Shown: positions 1 through 9,993 of the stretch, in pieces
Numbering within the stretch: the first letter of the stretch is position 1
How the letters are laid out: every line of letters starts with the position of its first letter
Assembly: GCA_910592205.1 (NCBI GenBank)
Contig: CAJVPJ010000536.1
Span: 1 to 22,434, forward strand
DNA length: 22,434 bases
DNA from: Paraglomus occultum
Lineage: Eukaryota > Glomeromycota > Glomeromycetes > Paraglomerales > Paraglomeraceae
Reading direction: 5' to 3'
Notes under the pieces: model-generated
Database searches by the model: none
Seen by the model: only the letters and a program-made list of their open reading frames with translations
Told to the model about the DNA's origin: nothing
Position numbers and translations under genes: made by a program

Positions 1-158
1 TAAAGCATGTGATTGTTTTTTGCTAATGTGACTAAAGGGGGGAAATTTACTATAACTGCTATGAAATCCGTCTTACGAGTAAATTTATTATGAAATCGGT
101 TGGTTCCAAGAAAAATGTGACTATAAGGAGATTATAAGAGTGTGCTTATTATTATAGA

Positions 159-170
159 GGGGGGGGGGGG
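159..170 (+). repeat. Homopolymer run of 12 G
   Basis: Twelve consecutive G in an otherwise A+T-rich stretch; mirrored by the run of 14 C at 8369-8382. Likely length-variable. Confidence 0.9.
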
Positions 171-232
171 TGTGACTGTATTATTACTATGGTCATAATA
201 TGCTTCATCTAGAAGCTATTATGCTGATTTAA

Positions 233-451
233 GTTAAACAGTTCGCGTTTCTGCCGAGAAGTCAGCTTTCTCATTGGTCACATCACGTTGCAAAATCTAC
301 AGTAGTAGGGAAAAATAAATTGAGGGGCTTTGTATTCAGGTCAGTCATGAATTATCCCCGCTTGGTCTTTGGAAAGTTTGATCTAGTAAGGCTGGACCCT
401 CCGGACTACCCGTTCTTGACTTTCAATCCGATGCGTTGTGTTGAGGCATGA
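233..451 (+). other. Orphan open frame, coding-like composition
   Basis: The plus-strand frame is open from 233 to the TGA at 449-451 (72 codons), with the only good ATG at 347 giving 34 residues (begins MNYPRLVFGKFDLVRLDPP). The 3' half is visibly richer in G+C than the flanks. It may be a terminal exon or a relic of a repeat; no family recognised. Confidence 0.15.
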
Positions 452-999
452 GGCTAATAGACCTTTATCAGTGGCACAACGTCCGATCACCTTTACTTTT
501 ACTTTGTGTTTTTGAGAGTATTGCATTCTATTGTGTTAGCCCAAAATAGTTCTTGAATATCTGTCAAAGAAATCGATATATATAGTCAATAGGTAAATTC
601 TTAGTAGAAGAGTTGGAATATTAATATGCAAAGTTTCCACTTTCTTTCGCTGCCAGAATCTGTATTAGTATCAGTATGAGATGATAAGTACTAGTATTTA
701 CTATATTAATATATACATGTATGTAATAGGATGAACTTATGAAACAAGAAGAGATTATAGTAATAGTAAATATTGGAGCTAGCCTCTGTGACAGTACAGA
801 TGAGTCCCTCAAAGTGAGAGATGTTCTCATTTGTCTGATGAAGTGCAAATGGTTTGTATATTCTTGTCATTAGTATCATTAAAAGCTGAAGGCTCTATTA
901 ACTGTTATTATTGTTAATGGTTTGCTAGCTATCTTATAGTAATAGTACCAAGTAGTAGTAGCAGTATTCAAAGATAATGATAATTATGTTGACATAGTA

Positions 1000-1094
1000 C
1001 TAAGTTAAAAGAAGAAAATAAACAATTAAAAGAGCAACAAGATGGTCAAGTTGCTCAAATTGAAGTTAAGGAACCTAAGAGATGAAGTTGGTTG
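1000..1094 (+). pseudogene. Coding scrap of a Lys/Glu/Gln-rich coiled coil
   Basis: The plus strand reads LKEENKQLKEQQDGQVAQIE and then ends at a TGA (1092-1094) after a few further charged residues. The heptad-like, Glu/Lys/Gln-rich pattern looks like a coiled coil. The frame is lost upstream and no start or splice site is convincing, so this is probably a remnant. Confidence 0.2.
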
Positions 1095-2423
1095 AAAGTT
1101 AAGAAGTAAGTTAAATTTCATAAGTAATTTTTTCTTGATATAGATGTTCCTGAAGAGTTTGGGTATCATTAATTTTAAAAATGTATGGAGCAATTTTCTC
1201 TCCTTGTTCTTTTTTTTTAAAATACTTAAATTAATTTCATATTAATATATTTATATATAGAGATAATCCTACATTAATCCTGTTATGATTTATATTTCTC
1301 ACCTTCTGATATGATAAAGGAAACATTAAAATTAATAAGTCCATGAGCACATTATTACTTTTCAAACGTCATCAGTCACACTGGTCAATTTTACAACAGC
1401 CACATCATGTTTACTTTGTCTGGTTTTGTTGCAGCATGCCCCATATATACTGTTATTTACTAATTTTGAATTCCTAGACAAGTATTCAAGTTGGCACAGC
1501 GTTGAATCAGCGTTAGAAGATTAATAATATTACTACAACAGCCGCTGAGTTAAATAGCTAAATATAAACATACAAATAACATTTTGTATCCACACCATTG
1601 CCTTTCACAATCCTGGATCTATCAAATTATGCAAACGAGAGAAGAGTAATAATTAATCTGAAATGCGCTGTTTATGGTCTCATAAGAGACCGTTATGTTT
1701 GTATTAGTATAATAACTTGTTATCAACGAGTTGACGAACAAGGTTTTGTGAGGTAGACATCATTCTCGTTGTAGACAATAACTGTCGGTTAGACTCGAGC
1801 CGAAATGACGATACAGTAAACATAATTGTATAACGAGTACTAGTGTGTTGTTCGGTTATTTGCATTATAGGTCAACCACATTTTTAATATGCATGCTATA
1901 TCATATTATTGACTATGCCTTCGAGAGAAAAGATAGACGATTAACCTCGGATAACACATTGTTAAAAATAGAAACAAAGTTCCCCAGAGTCGACAGTAAC
2001 GTTATTCGACATTAACATGTCAAACGCGCGTTATTATTACTACAAATCAAGTCTTGTGTTTCATTAGAGTCTGATGTGCTGCGGTTTATAAACCCTTTTA
2101 GGAAATTGGCAAAGTCAATCCGTGGGTTGAAATTGCTAATAAAAAAAGAAACTGGGTTGGCAGCAGATTGTCCTTTTAAGGAAATAACAATAAGGTAACA
2201 GAAAAAGAAAAGGGTTTCCGGGGCGAATTTGTTCCATTGGCCAGGACCTGTGAGTGTTATAATATAATATTAGAAATGCGGACCGAGAATAGCAGATATC
2301 AGTCTTGGCGTATATTTCTTAATTGTGAAACGTCTGGGCGGTCATAGACACTTTCTTATTGACAAACATTATTTTTATTTATATAAGCTTTTAGTTGAAC
2401 AGTGACAGAACATATCTGCAGGT

Positions 2424-2603
2424 GAATTGCCCTATGAGGAACTTGTTGGGCTGAGGAGCAACAACACTCCTCCTGGTAAAGGGCTAGATCCCCTGTGAAG
2501 TGTCACGTGATCAAACATTACAGCGCCAAATGGTTCCATCGATACCTTCTATCGAACTGTTCATTCGGCTATTCCCAATCTGAGCATAATGAATGACAGA
2601 TAG
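2424..2603 (+). CDS. Weak candidate: 3' exons of an unrecognised small gene
   Basis: Two open pieces join in frame through a 48-nt GT-AG intron (2476-2523, donor GTAAAG, acceptor TTACAG): 2424-2475 encodes ELPYEELVGLRSNNTPP, and 2524-2603 continues for 26 codons to TAG. Both pieces are less A+T-rich than the surroundings. The upstream boundary is unclear; CTGCAG just before it could be an acceptor, and a 23-codon ATG frame at 2277-2345 might be an earlier exon. No family recognised. A 48-nt intron is at the short end for fungi, so chance is a real possibility. Confidence 0.15.
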
Positions 2604-2614
2604 AAAAGAGAAAA

Positions 2615-2635
2615 AGGGGGTGGTGGTGGTGGTGA
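2615..2635 (+). repeat. Short G-run and TGG microsatellite
   Basis: Five G are followed by about five TGG/TGA units. It is purine-skewed, lies in non-coding DNA and has no visible function. Confidence 0.6.
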
Positions 2636-2639
2636 TGAA

Positions 2640-3805
2640 GTAGGGAGTAGGGAGGGCCTGATGTCAAAACGAAAAAAGAAACAAACAAACATCCAATCAC
2701 GCCTATATCGATATCCGCGTTTTTCAAAAGTCTATATTACCTATCTGCATTCTTAAAATTAACCTGCTTTGATAGGATTATTTATTTATGTGATGACAAA
2801 TCAACCTATTAGATAGGGAGTATTCACATATAGTTATCTATCACCCGTCCGAAAATGAAACACTTTTCTTCTCCTTTTTGTTCTTTTCTCTTTCCGCATA
2901 CGGTTCCTTACCCCTGATTGAAAATTTCCTCTCAAGCTGTTCTCCTCCCTCCTTGTCAATGGAAAAAAAATTTCCTTTTGTTACGGGCAGGGTACGTGTC
3001 ATACAAGGAGAAAAGACAACGTTGAAGAGAATGGTAATTATAGGCAGGGGACACATGCAATGTGAGTTTCTATGAGAATACGAATGTACCTTACATAAGA
3101 GAGGGTGTATATGCATGATTTTTATTTCCAAATAATAACAATCCTCGGTCTCGCGGCTTGTTATCAACTAATGTAGTTTTATTTGGCTCTCTATTAAATA
3201 ACATGATCTGATGCAGAGAAAAAGGCTTTTTTTTTTTCTCGAAGGGGGGAGAAAATAGAGGAAATTTGTGAAACAAAGCAAGGAAAAACTTTATCTTTTT
3301 TTTTTTTGTTTTGACTTAACACAAACAATTGGAATAATTATAGTCAATGAGTATTATGAATTATGCGAGTTACGCTTTATGTTACAACAATGAACTTTGC
3401 TCCCCCCTGTTGTTTGCTGCACCGCCCATTTCCTTTCTAGTGTCGATATAATAAGAAACTCAAATTAAACTTTACACATGGTACATTTTGCAAATAATCT
3501 TGATGTCGCTGAAACTATCGAATGAGCTTTTAACACATTGAATAAAAAAAACCCAAGATAAACGGACCAATTATCAATTAACTGTTAAGACTTACGGGTA
3601 AATTAATTAAATTACTGATGAAACTTATGTATGTTGGGTGCTAAAGATGATACGTTTTTATCCTACAATCACATAAACCTTATTATTATGCCACACCCCC
3701 TCCACCTGTACAGTCGGTTGAAAGCTCTCTCTATCGAAAAAGCAATGTATTCAAATGAAAACCTATTAACTCTTGTTATTTAATTATTAATTGTAACGAA
3801 TTCGT
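2640..3805. other. Empty stretch with T-rich tracts
   Basis: Homopolymer T runs occur near 3225-3238 and 3296-3308. Overlapping short frames on both strands at 2841-3276 are low-complexity translations of these Lys/Glu-type tracts and are not called as genes. Confidence 0.45.
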
Positions 3806-3810
3806 TTCCT

Positions 3811-4461
3811 TTACACGTTGTCGAATTCTATTCCCACAACTCCATCATACATATATAGTCTAAGAGCACCTTCGTAATCTAGTTCTCTCTGTGCTTCCAT
3901 TGTACAATCCGCCACGTGATATGACAAATGCGAGGGAGATTTGCCGATAAGCTTATCACTGATTACCACTCGTTTAAAATAACCCAATCCAGACATTATC
4001 CATCCAATTCCCTCACGATTGACTTGCTATTTGAGAAATAGCAATGATGGATGGGTGGTGCTATACGAGTGCGAAAGGTGTGTGGATGAACCAAGTTGTG
4101 ATAGGCATGTCTCCAATGTGCATGTTTAACTACATTGAAAAAATTTTTTCATAGTAAAGATTTTTATGGTTAGACCACAAGCGAGTTTCATCCTTTAAAA
4201 ACGACTTCGTATACAAATATGGATATCGTTCACGCGAGACGCTTACCCAATCCTTACGTTACCCAGAACTAAGTTACCATCATTTAAGTTGGTTCCCTCG
4301 CCTGCGGATACTAATTGTAGGAAGTACATTATAAATTTGTTCTTTAGCAATCAAGAACATTAGGGAAGAACGTAATTTACATTCATACCCATGTGATAAG
4401 GTTCGCTATAATGAATGTCAATAACAGTGCGCACATAATGTTTGTTGATAACAAGGAACAT
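3811..4461 (-). CDS. Possible three-exon hypothetical gene, 113 aa
   Basis: I do not recognise the product. Reading the minus strand, exon a (4461-4389, ATG start, 24 codons plus 1 nt), exon b (4310-4258) and exon c (4026-3811) join in frame to 114 codons including TAA. Donors are GTATGA and GTAAGG, acceptors end ATTAG and AATAG; introns are 78 and 231 nt. Exon c is open for 71 codons and its composition is coding-like (mixed, charged, less A+T than its surroundings); it includes SGLGYFKRVVISDKLIG and a C-terminal stretch ending GIEFDNV. Exons a and b are short, so their assignment could be chance. No signal peptide or clear membrane segment is visible. It could also be the 3' end of a longer gene whose upstream exons I cannot see. 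Confidence 0.25.
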
Positions 4462-5052
4462 GTCATTTGATAAAAACCCAAGTTATCGTCTTTTACAGAG
4501 TACTGTGTGCACTATACCATACTTGTTGTGCTGTCCCCTAATTATCATTGATTTATCCGCTATTTTTCCCACAGCAATGCAGGTATGTTGATCGAGTCGG
4601 AAGTTATTTATTAATTAAATATGGAACATGTCAGAGGATAAGCTAATCGGTGTTCGACAGCAGAAGTCAAATTAACTGATTTATCGAATAAGACAAAGAC
4701 TAAGTTTCTAAGTTTGTACTTGAATAAATACTACATCTGTATTATCACTTGATCATTGTATTATTTCATATGAGTTGTTCTAATTTACAGTTCATCCGAA
4801 AATTGAATCTATTCCTTCTAGGTTATCGCACAGATTTTTTCACGAGGCTTACTTTTGAGAATAAGACCCGAATGGTAAGGTTGCTGTTTATAGACAATAA
4901 GATGCTGGTCGTTTGAAGTAGCCGCAAATGGCTTACATCAGCCTAATTAATAGACAATTGATAGATGTAAAAGTGATTAAAGTTAGTCAAATATTTGGAG
5001 AAATAATAAAACGTTTAAAAAAAAAACTTTTGCAAATCACTTTTAATAACTA

Positions 5053-5218
5053 GTAGCAATAGCAATGGAAATAGCAATAGCAATGGAAATAACAATAGTA
5101 ATAGTAACAATAACAATAACAATAATAAGAATAATAATAATAATAATAATAAGAATAATAATAAGAATAAGAATAAGAATAAGAATAACAATCACAATAA
5201 CAATCACAATAACAATAA
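5053..5218 (+). repeat. Compound trinucleotide/hexanucleotide microsatellite (AAY/AAR family)
   Basis: About 165 bases of a strict 3-bp rhythm: AGCAAT and GGAAAT units, then AACAAT, AATAAT, AAGAAT and finally CACAATAAC units. The frame starting AGC at 5055 is open through the whole tract and on to a TAA at 5343, so it would encode an Asn-rich run with Ser, Lys and His followed by about 42 ordinary residues. There is no ATG before the tract. Confidence 0.9.
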
Positions 5219-5476
5219 TCTTAGGTTTTTTGCATGTGTGATAATGAATTTTTCACGTGATCCAATCTCATTCTCACACGATACTAATAGAATTTGGGAA
5301 TACCTCACATGTAGGATTCCAAATAATAATATGATATTGGGGTAATTATCACACAAATCGGAATGCACTATCCTTTGTGCTTTGAGCATTCCGAGTGCCT
5401 TTCCACTAAGGATTATTTGCCAAACCTGACTTGCGTCAATTGTAACAGAAAAGACGTTTGACATATATTGTATCAC
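5204..5476 (-). CDS. Hypothetical small open frame, 90 aa
   Basis: The frame runs from ATG at 5476 on the minus strand to a TGA at 5204 at the edge of the microsatellite. The first half reads like ordinary coding sequence (includes DASQVWQIILSGKALGMLKA), while the last residues are just repeat translation. No family recognised and no supporting splice or promoter signal, so it may well be chance. Confidence 0.15.
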   Translation of the reverse strand: MIQYMSNVFSVTIDASQVWQIILSGKALGMLKAQRIVHSDLCDNYPNIILLFGILHVRYSQILLVSCENEIGSREKFIITHAKNLRLLLL

Positions 5477-5479
5477 GTT

Positions 5480-6830
5480 GTGTGACTACTTGGCAAAATC
5501 TTATCTAACGCACCGGAATATCACAAGGGCTTTTTTATCTAACAAAGTTGAAGTAAGACGACAGTATACTATTATAAATAGTATCACATCTGAAATGGCG
5601 GTATTATAATGGGATAAATCATTCACTCATTCACTCGCTCAACTCTTCCATTATTTATACGCCCCAAAAGTTAGACCCTGTGCATCCAACATGAAACCAC
5701 TTATAATGATGTAATAATTTGCATAGTATTGTAAAAAAATACGGCAATATAGCTTATTGACGGATAAAGCCGGATTCTGCGAGCCCATCCTTTAGACTTT
5801 TAATTATATTTTAAACGCTTGAAAAGAATTAAGCTTAATGAAAATGGCACACAAGCAATCACATCGATCCACAACATCTTGTCATTGCTGATAACTTAAA
5901 GCACACGATAATATAAATAGGTATACAACAAGATGATAGATAATGCTGTATAATTTATCACTATATTTATATTACTATTGTTGCCAATTAGATTACCAAC
6001 GCATCAGCACCAATACGTTATCCAATTAGCTTATCTCTAGACAAATTGTGCTCATTACTGTGGTTGCAGCTATCAATGCTGATTTTGCTGGTATGGTGTT
6101 CTAGTGATACACACAAGTCGAAAAAAAGCCTCAATCAAGATAAGCAAATTTTGATACAAATTAATATGAGATAAGCAAGCTCTCTGATAAGAAAAGATGA
6201 GCAAGCTCTTTTTAGCACTATTAAACAAATATGGCTAATATAAAAAATTATATTGCGAATATGATGTACTATAACAGTATGTTTATTATTCATCAAGCCA
6301 ATTAATTAGCGACTTTTATCCGTTCGGTCAAATTTATCAAGCGTCTTCTCCATCCATTCGCCATTCATAGTCTAATTAAAATGAATTTAATTTCCGTATG
6401 AAGTGATATTCCGTCAATTAACTCAATTTACTACCATGTACAGGACATTCAATGTCGAATATGGCATTGCGAGAAGGTGATCAACGAATAGCCACAAAGT
6501 AAATGTAGGTAATCGACAATGAGACTGTCTGATATCATGCAATTATCGGTATGTCAATGATATTAAAATTATCGGCATGTTGCTAAGCATGTTATGGCAA
6601 TAAATTAGCTGTACTTGGCTAATCAAGTACGAAACATTGCCCAGAAATTTATAATTTATGATGCATATTATGTTCTATTGATATTTGCGGGTACAAAACA
6701 TAATCAAATATGACGTTATATGTAATATGTCTTTGTTTTATTGTTATCACACAATAACTATTTATAGAAGTAGACACTGCAACAACTATAACTCAAAATA
6801 CTAACAAACTGATAAGGATGATAACACACT
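5480..6830. other. Empty A+T-rich stretch
   Basis: No coding frame of note. It holds a direct repeat, AATTATCGGTATGT at 6541-6554 and AATTATCGGCATGT at 6567-6580, and two GAGCAAGCTCT-like pieces around 6171-6209. Otherwise I see nothing. Confidence 0.5.
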
Positions 6831-6834
6831 GCAT

Positions 6835-6877
6835 AAGGGGGGAAAGGGAAGGGAAAAAAAAAAGCGGAAAAAAAAAG
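6835..6877 (+). repeat. Polypurine tract
   Basis: Forty-three bases that are all purine on the plus strand except one C at 6865: a G-rich half (GGGGGG, GGG, GGG) followed by two A runs. Such tracts can exclude nucleosomes or form triplex DNA; no gene is adjacent. Confidence 0.75.
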
Positions 6878-6970
6878 TTTACATAGTGCCAACCAAAAAG
6901 TTCATACTGTCATTTGCATCATTAGCTTACGAATTATATATATTATCGCGTCTTGAAAGACAACAACCTC

Positions 6971-6997
6971 GCCCACTTTGCCCACCTTGCCCACCTT
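6971..6997 (+). repeat. Triple tandem repeat of GCCCACYTT
   Basis: Three head-to-tail 9-bp units: GCCCACTTT, GCCCACCTT, GCCCACCTT. No gene contains it. Confidence 0.8.
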
Positions 6998-7526
6998 TTC
7001 CCTCTTTCTCTTCAACAATAATAGAACGTTCGGGTCATCATATATTATTTGCTGCCGACTAGTTGGCTACTTGGCTTGGTCACTTGACTTGGCCTTTATC
7101 TAACAATCCACATACAAATGGGGTAACGTATTAATTAAATTTACGGCATTCGGAAGATACATGAGCGCTTATATTAGATATATGGGTAAAGAAACCAAAT
7201 GAAAACGAATACATGTTTACGCCCTTGCTCACGTAGTATTACGCACATACTAACAGCTCCCGCATGTTGCATACTTATTCGATGCAACCTCATTTTCACT
7301 TCCATATCAAAAAAAACGCTCTCCTTTATCAATTCTATTTTTGTTCTACTTTTGGTGGCAGACACCTGCATACGTTTCATAGATACTACGATGATCACAT
7401 CCTACAAAGAACAAAAATTTTTTGTGGATATACAGTTTATATATAACAATGGCAAATGCATACATTTGTAGCAGAAGAGAGGGTGTAAAACTATTAGATG
7501 GTCGAGTGATGTCATGATAAACATAA

Positions 7527-7683
7527 CATGTCTTCCACGCATACACACAATCTATAACATGTCTCCACACATACACGCAATCTGATTATAAGTCTCTGCA
7601 CATACACCAATCTGTTATTATTACAAGTCCCTACGCATATACGCAATCTGATATTCCACACATACACGCAATCTGTTATTACA
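7527..7683 (+). repeat. Diverged minisatellite, about five units of 31-33 bp
   Basis: Each unit has the core CRCATACACGCAATCTG with a variable A/T-rich spacer and a CATGTCTC- or AAGTCCCT-like start. Unit starts are near 7528, 7558, 7591, 7624 and 7656. Units have drifted by several substitutions and small indels, indicating an old array. Confidence 0.75.
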
Positions 7684-7689
7684 CTCCTA

Positions 7690-8368
7690 TATCACATTCT
7701 CAACACATCCCTAGATACAATTGATATGGAATAAGTCAGGTGATGGGATTATTAAGAGGTGTGTTATCGATATGTTTATGTATTGGATAATCACGTAATA
7801 AGCATAAACTCAATAAACATTTTTATTCATGGGCTGTCATGGATACATTTAAACAATTAAATAATAATAGAATGAAGTATAAAAATGAACAGTGATTATT
7901 AAAATATAATCCTATTTAACATTAATAATAACGGGGTTAGTAAATCATTCTTTTATCCATCCCGTTGTTATTGTAAAATCATACTGTTCCCATTCATTCT
8001 AACATAAATAGTATTCTAATTAATATAAATAGCCTATGACCGCATATTATGTAATAGAGTGTAGATTATAAACATTTAAATATATATTGTGTAACATATT
8101 CGTATTCTTTTTATTTATTTATATTGTTATTATTTATCCTACAAACCCCCAATCCCTCAACTCTAAAATCAATTTATAAGGTCCATACCTCATTTATCGT
8201 CTCTTCCTTCCCACCAGCCTTTTTTTTTCTCTTTCGTCTCAAAGTCGCTTACTTTTTGGTCATTGACTGATCAAAGACATCTCTCTACAACTTATACACT
8301 CCAAGAACCTCAACCATAAGCACGCAATATACCTGACAATTCCACTACGGTTGTTGAGAACATACAAA
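7690..8368. other. Empty A+T-rich stretch upstream of the WOPR promoter region
   Basis: No open frame of significance on either strand; dense in TAAT and ATAAAT words. It may contain distal regulatory sequence of the WOPR gene, but no specific site is supported. Confidence 0.45.
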
Positions 8369-8853
8369 CCCCCCCCCCCCCCAACTCTCAACTCTGCGGA
8401 GGGCTGAAATTTATTACTTCTCTTAGACTATAGAGTAACAGAACTCTTTTGGTAAGTATCAAAAGCAAAAGAGCAGATATTGACAAGGCGCATTAGTCAT
8501 GTTAGAGAGAGAGGGAATAAGAATCTATGTAGTTAAGCCCCAGTCCAGGTCATAAAGAGTTCAAGTGCGTGTTTTATTTGTCTCTCTTTCTTCTCCCTCT
8601 TGTTCTCTCTCTCTCTCTCTCAAACAAGGACAAACCATAATATTTAAAAACGTACCAAAAAGAGTGTCGTTAAATGATATATATGTATATGCATATATTT
8701 TCCTTGTGTTTTTCAACTTGCTCAATACTGACCTTTTCATTATTTTCACGTCCGTTCTTATTCACCAGCTAGACATTTTAAACACAACATACTACACACA
8801 CTACACACAACACATATATCCACATCAACAATAGACTACCTAAAATAAATTCA
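8369..8853 (+). promoter_or_regulatory. Promoter and 5' leader region of the WOPR gene
   Basis: This stretch begins with a run of 14 C (8369-8382) and holds pyrimidine-rich DNA at 8577-8621 that ends in about nine CT dinucleotides (8604-8621). A TATA-like TATTTAAAAA lies at 8640-8649. The last 70 bases before the ATG are a CA-rich, G-poor leader, as is common for fungal 5' UTRs. A reading frame open over 8565-8834 has no ATG and reflects the CT repeat, so I do not call it a gene. The transcription start is not determinable from sequence; regulatory assignment is by position only. Confidence 0.4.
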
Positions 8854-9993
8854 ATGGAGACATACTACGGTTACGTCAAAGCACCCCAGGACGCCATCAT
8901 ACTATTCGAAGCCTGCCGTATGGGCTTCTTAAATCGCATACAACGTCGTCTCTCCGAGAAAGAACGCTCACAAATTCGCTCGGGTTCAGTCTTCGTCTGG
9001 GACGAACGTGAAGCTGGTATGCGCCGTTGGACTGACGGAAAGTCATGGTCAGCTTCCCGCGTTAGTGGCTCGTTTCTCACATACAGAGAACTAGAATCAA
9101 AGCGGAAATCAGGGTCACGCGGGAGCAACAACCTTAACGATCTTTCTAGTGAAGATACAGACTCAAGTGAGAGCTATCAGGGGAAAAAGATTTCAAATAC
9201 GACAGAGCAATGCAGTAGATACAAACACGGCGGACTAGTTAAACAAAGCTTTTCTATTACAGCAAGTAATCACCAGAAATTGCATCTAATCTGCTATTAT
9301 ACTAAGGCAGACGTAATAAATAATAAACTACAGATACCAAGTCAAGATGAAAAACTAAAATCAATCACAATCCCCAAGGGAATGTACCCAGAAACATCCA
9401 GTGTCGACAACGCCGGTCATATGCACTACGCCGGTCAGCACCATGCCCACCACCATCATCCACATCATCCACATCATCCACACCATCAACACCAACACAG
9501 TCACCCAACTTTCCCAAGTGACGGCAACACCCCACCTTATTGGCCTCTTCACCATCATTCTCATATTCACGCCGCGCATAGACTATCTGGTTCGGATCCA
9601 ATGCAAGTAGACTCGCATTCGGCATGCTCTACTCCTTCGATCTCGTCCTCACCATCTACAGAAGAAGATTTCGATCATTTCAGAAGAAATGGATCAACTA
9701 ATAATACCACAACAACAACGCCAACATCATCAGCAACAACACCATCGATGGCTATTTACCCACCAGCCAAATTTATCCAGCCGGGAGGTAACGATTCGTC
9801 GGGATACGTTGGGTCGGCACCGATCAATATTCCTAACGGGAGGTATACTTTCCCTCAACCTCAGCAACTGTCTTTCCCGAGTAGTTATCCTCCACCTACT
9901 CAGCTGCCACCACAAGACATTCGATGGGATAATACTCGAAACAGTGAAGATCAGCGGCAGTTAAATGCAATCTACACTACTTTGAGATTGTAA
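8854..9993 (+). CDS. WOPR-domain (Gti1/Pac2 family) transcription regulator, 379 aa, single exon
   Basis: Sequence-specific DNA-binding protein of the fungal WOPR family (Wor1, Ryp1, Gti1, Pac2), nuclear by family knowledge; relatives control morphological and developmental switches. The first WOPR box is residues 4-80: it opens YYGYVKAPQDAIILFEACR, and residues 55-80 carry GMRRWTDGKSWSASRVSG and FLTYREL, the most conserved stretch of the family. An acidic Ser-rich linker (about 85-117) leads to the second box, with GLVKQSFSI (127-135), LHLICYY (143-149) and a final IPSQDEKL segment near 160. Beyond about residue 190 is an intrinsically disordered tail: a His-rich block with HHP repeats (about 196-240), then Ser/Thr-, Asn- and Pro/Gln-rich stretches. 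The first ATG sits four codons before the domain, as in relatives, so this start is preferred. No intron is needed. The length is in the family range. Identification is very secure; target genes cannot be read from the sequence. Confidence 0.95.
   Translation: METYYGYVKAPQDAIILFEACRMGFLNRIQRRLSEKERSQIRSGSVFVWDEREAGMRRWTDGKSWSASRVSGSFLTYRELESKRKSGSRGSNNLNDLSSEDTDSSESYQGKKISNTTEQCSRYKHGGLVKQSFSITASNHQKLHLICYYTKADVINNKLQIPSQDEKLKSITIPKGMYPETSSVDNAGHMHYAGQHHAHHHHPHHPHHPHHQHQHSHPTFPSDGNTPPYWPLHHHSHIHAAHRLSGSDPMQVDSHSACSTPSISSSPSTEEDFDHFRRNGSTNNTTTTTPTSSATTPSMAIYPPAKFIQPGGNDSSGYVGSAPINIPNGRYTFPQPQQLSFPSSYPPPTQLPPQDIRWDNTRNSEDQRQLNAIYTTLRL

Larger units (their letters stand above)
1..2270. other. 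Mostly empty A+T-rich stretch
   Basis: Apart from the orphan frame at 233-451 and the coiled-coil scrap at 1000-1094, no gene, RNA gene or clear mobile element is visible. A run of 12 G sits at 159-170. Short frames elsewhere are of the length expected by chance in DNA this rich in A and T. Confidence 0.5.

Noticed and set aside
2841-3276. Overlapping frames of 61-108 codons on both strands
   Set aside because: Low-complexity Lys/Glu/Phe/Ser translations of A- and T-rich tracts, with no domain or splice support.
8565-8834. Plus-strand open frame of 89 codons just before the WOPR start
   Set aside because: No ATG, its first part is translation of the CT repeat and it is out of frame with the WOPR gene; better explained as promoter/leader DNA.
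9361-9625. Antisense frames of 72 and 86 codons rich in Met/Val/Asp
   Set aside because: They are mirror translations of the CAC/CAT-rich His block of the WOPR gene.
9401-9964. Plus-strand frames of 69 and 91 codons within the WOPR coding region
   Set aside because: Off-frame shadows of the WOPR reading frame caused by the low-complexity tail.
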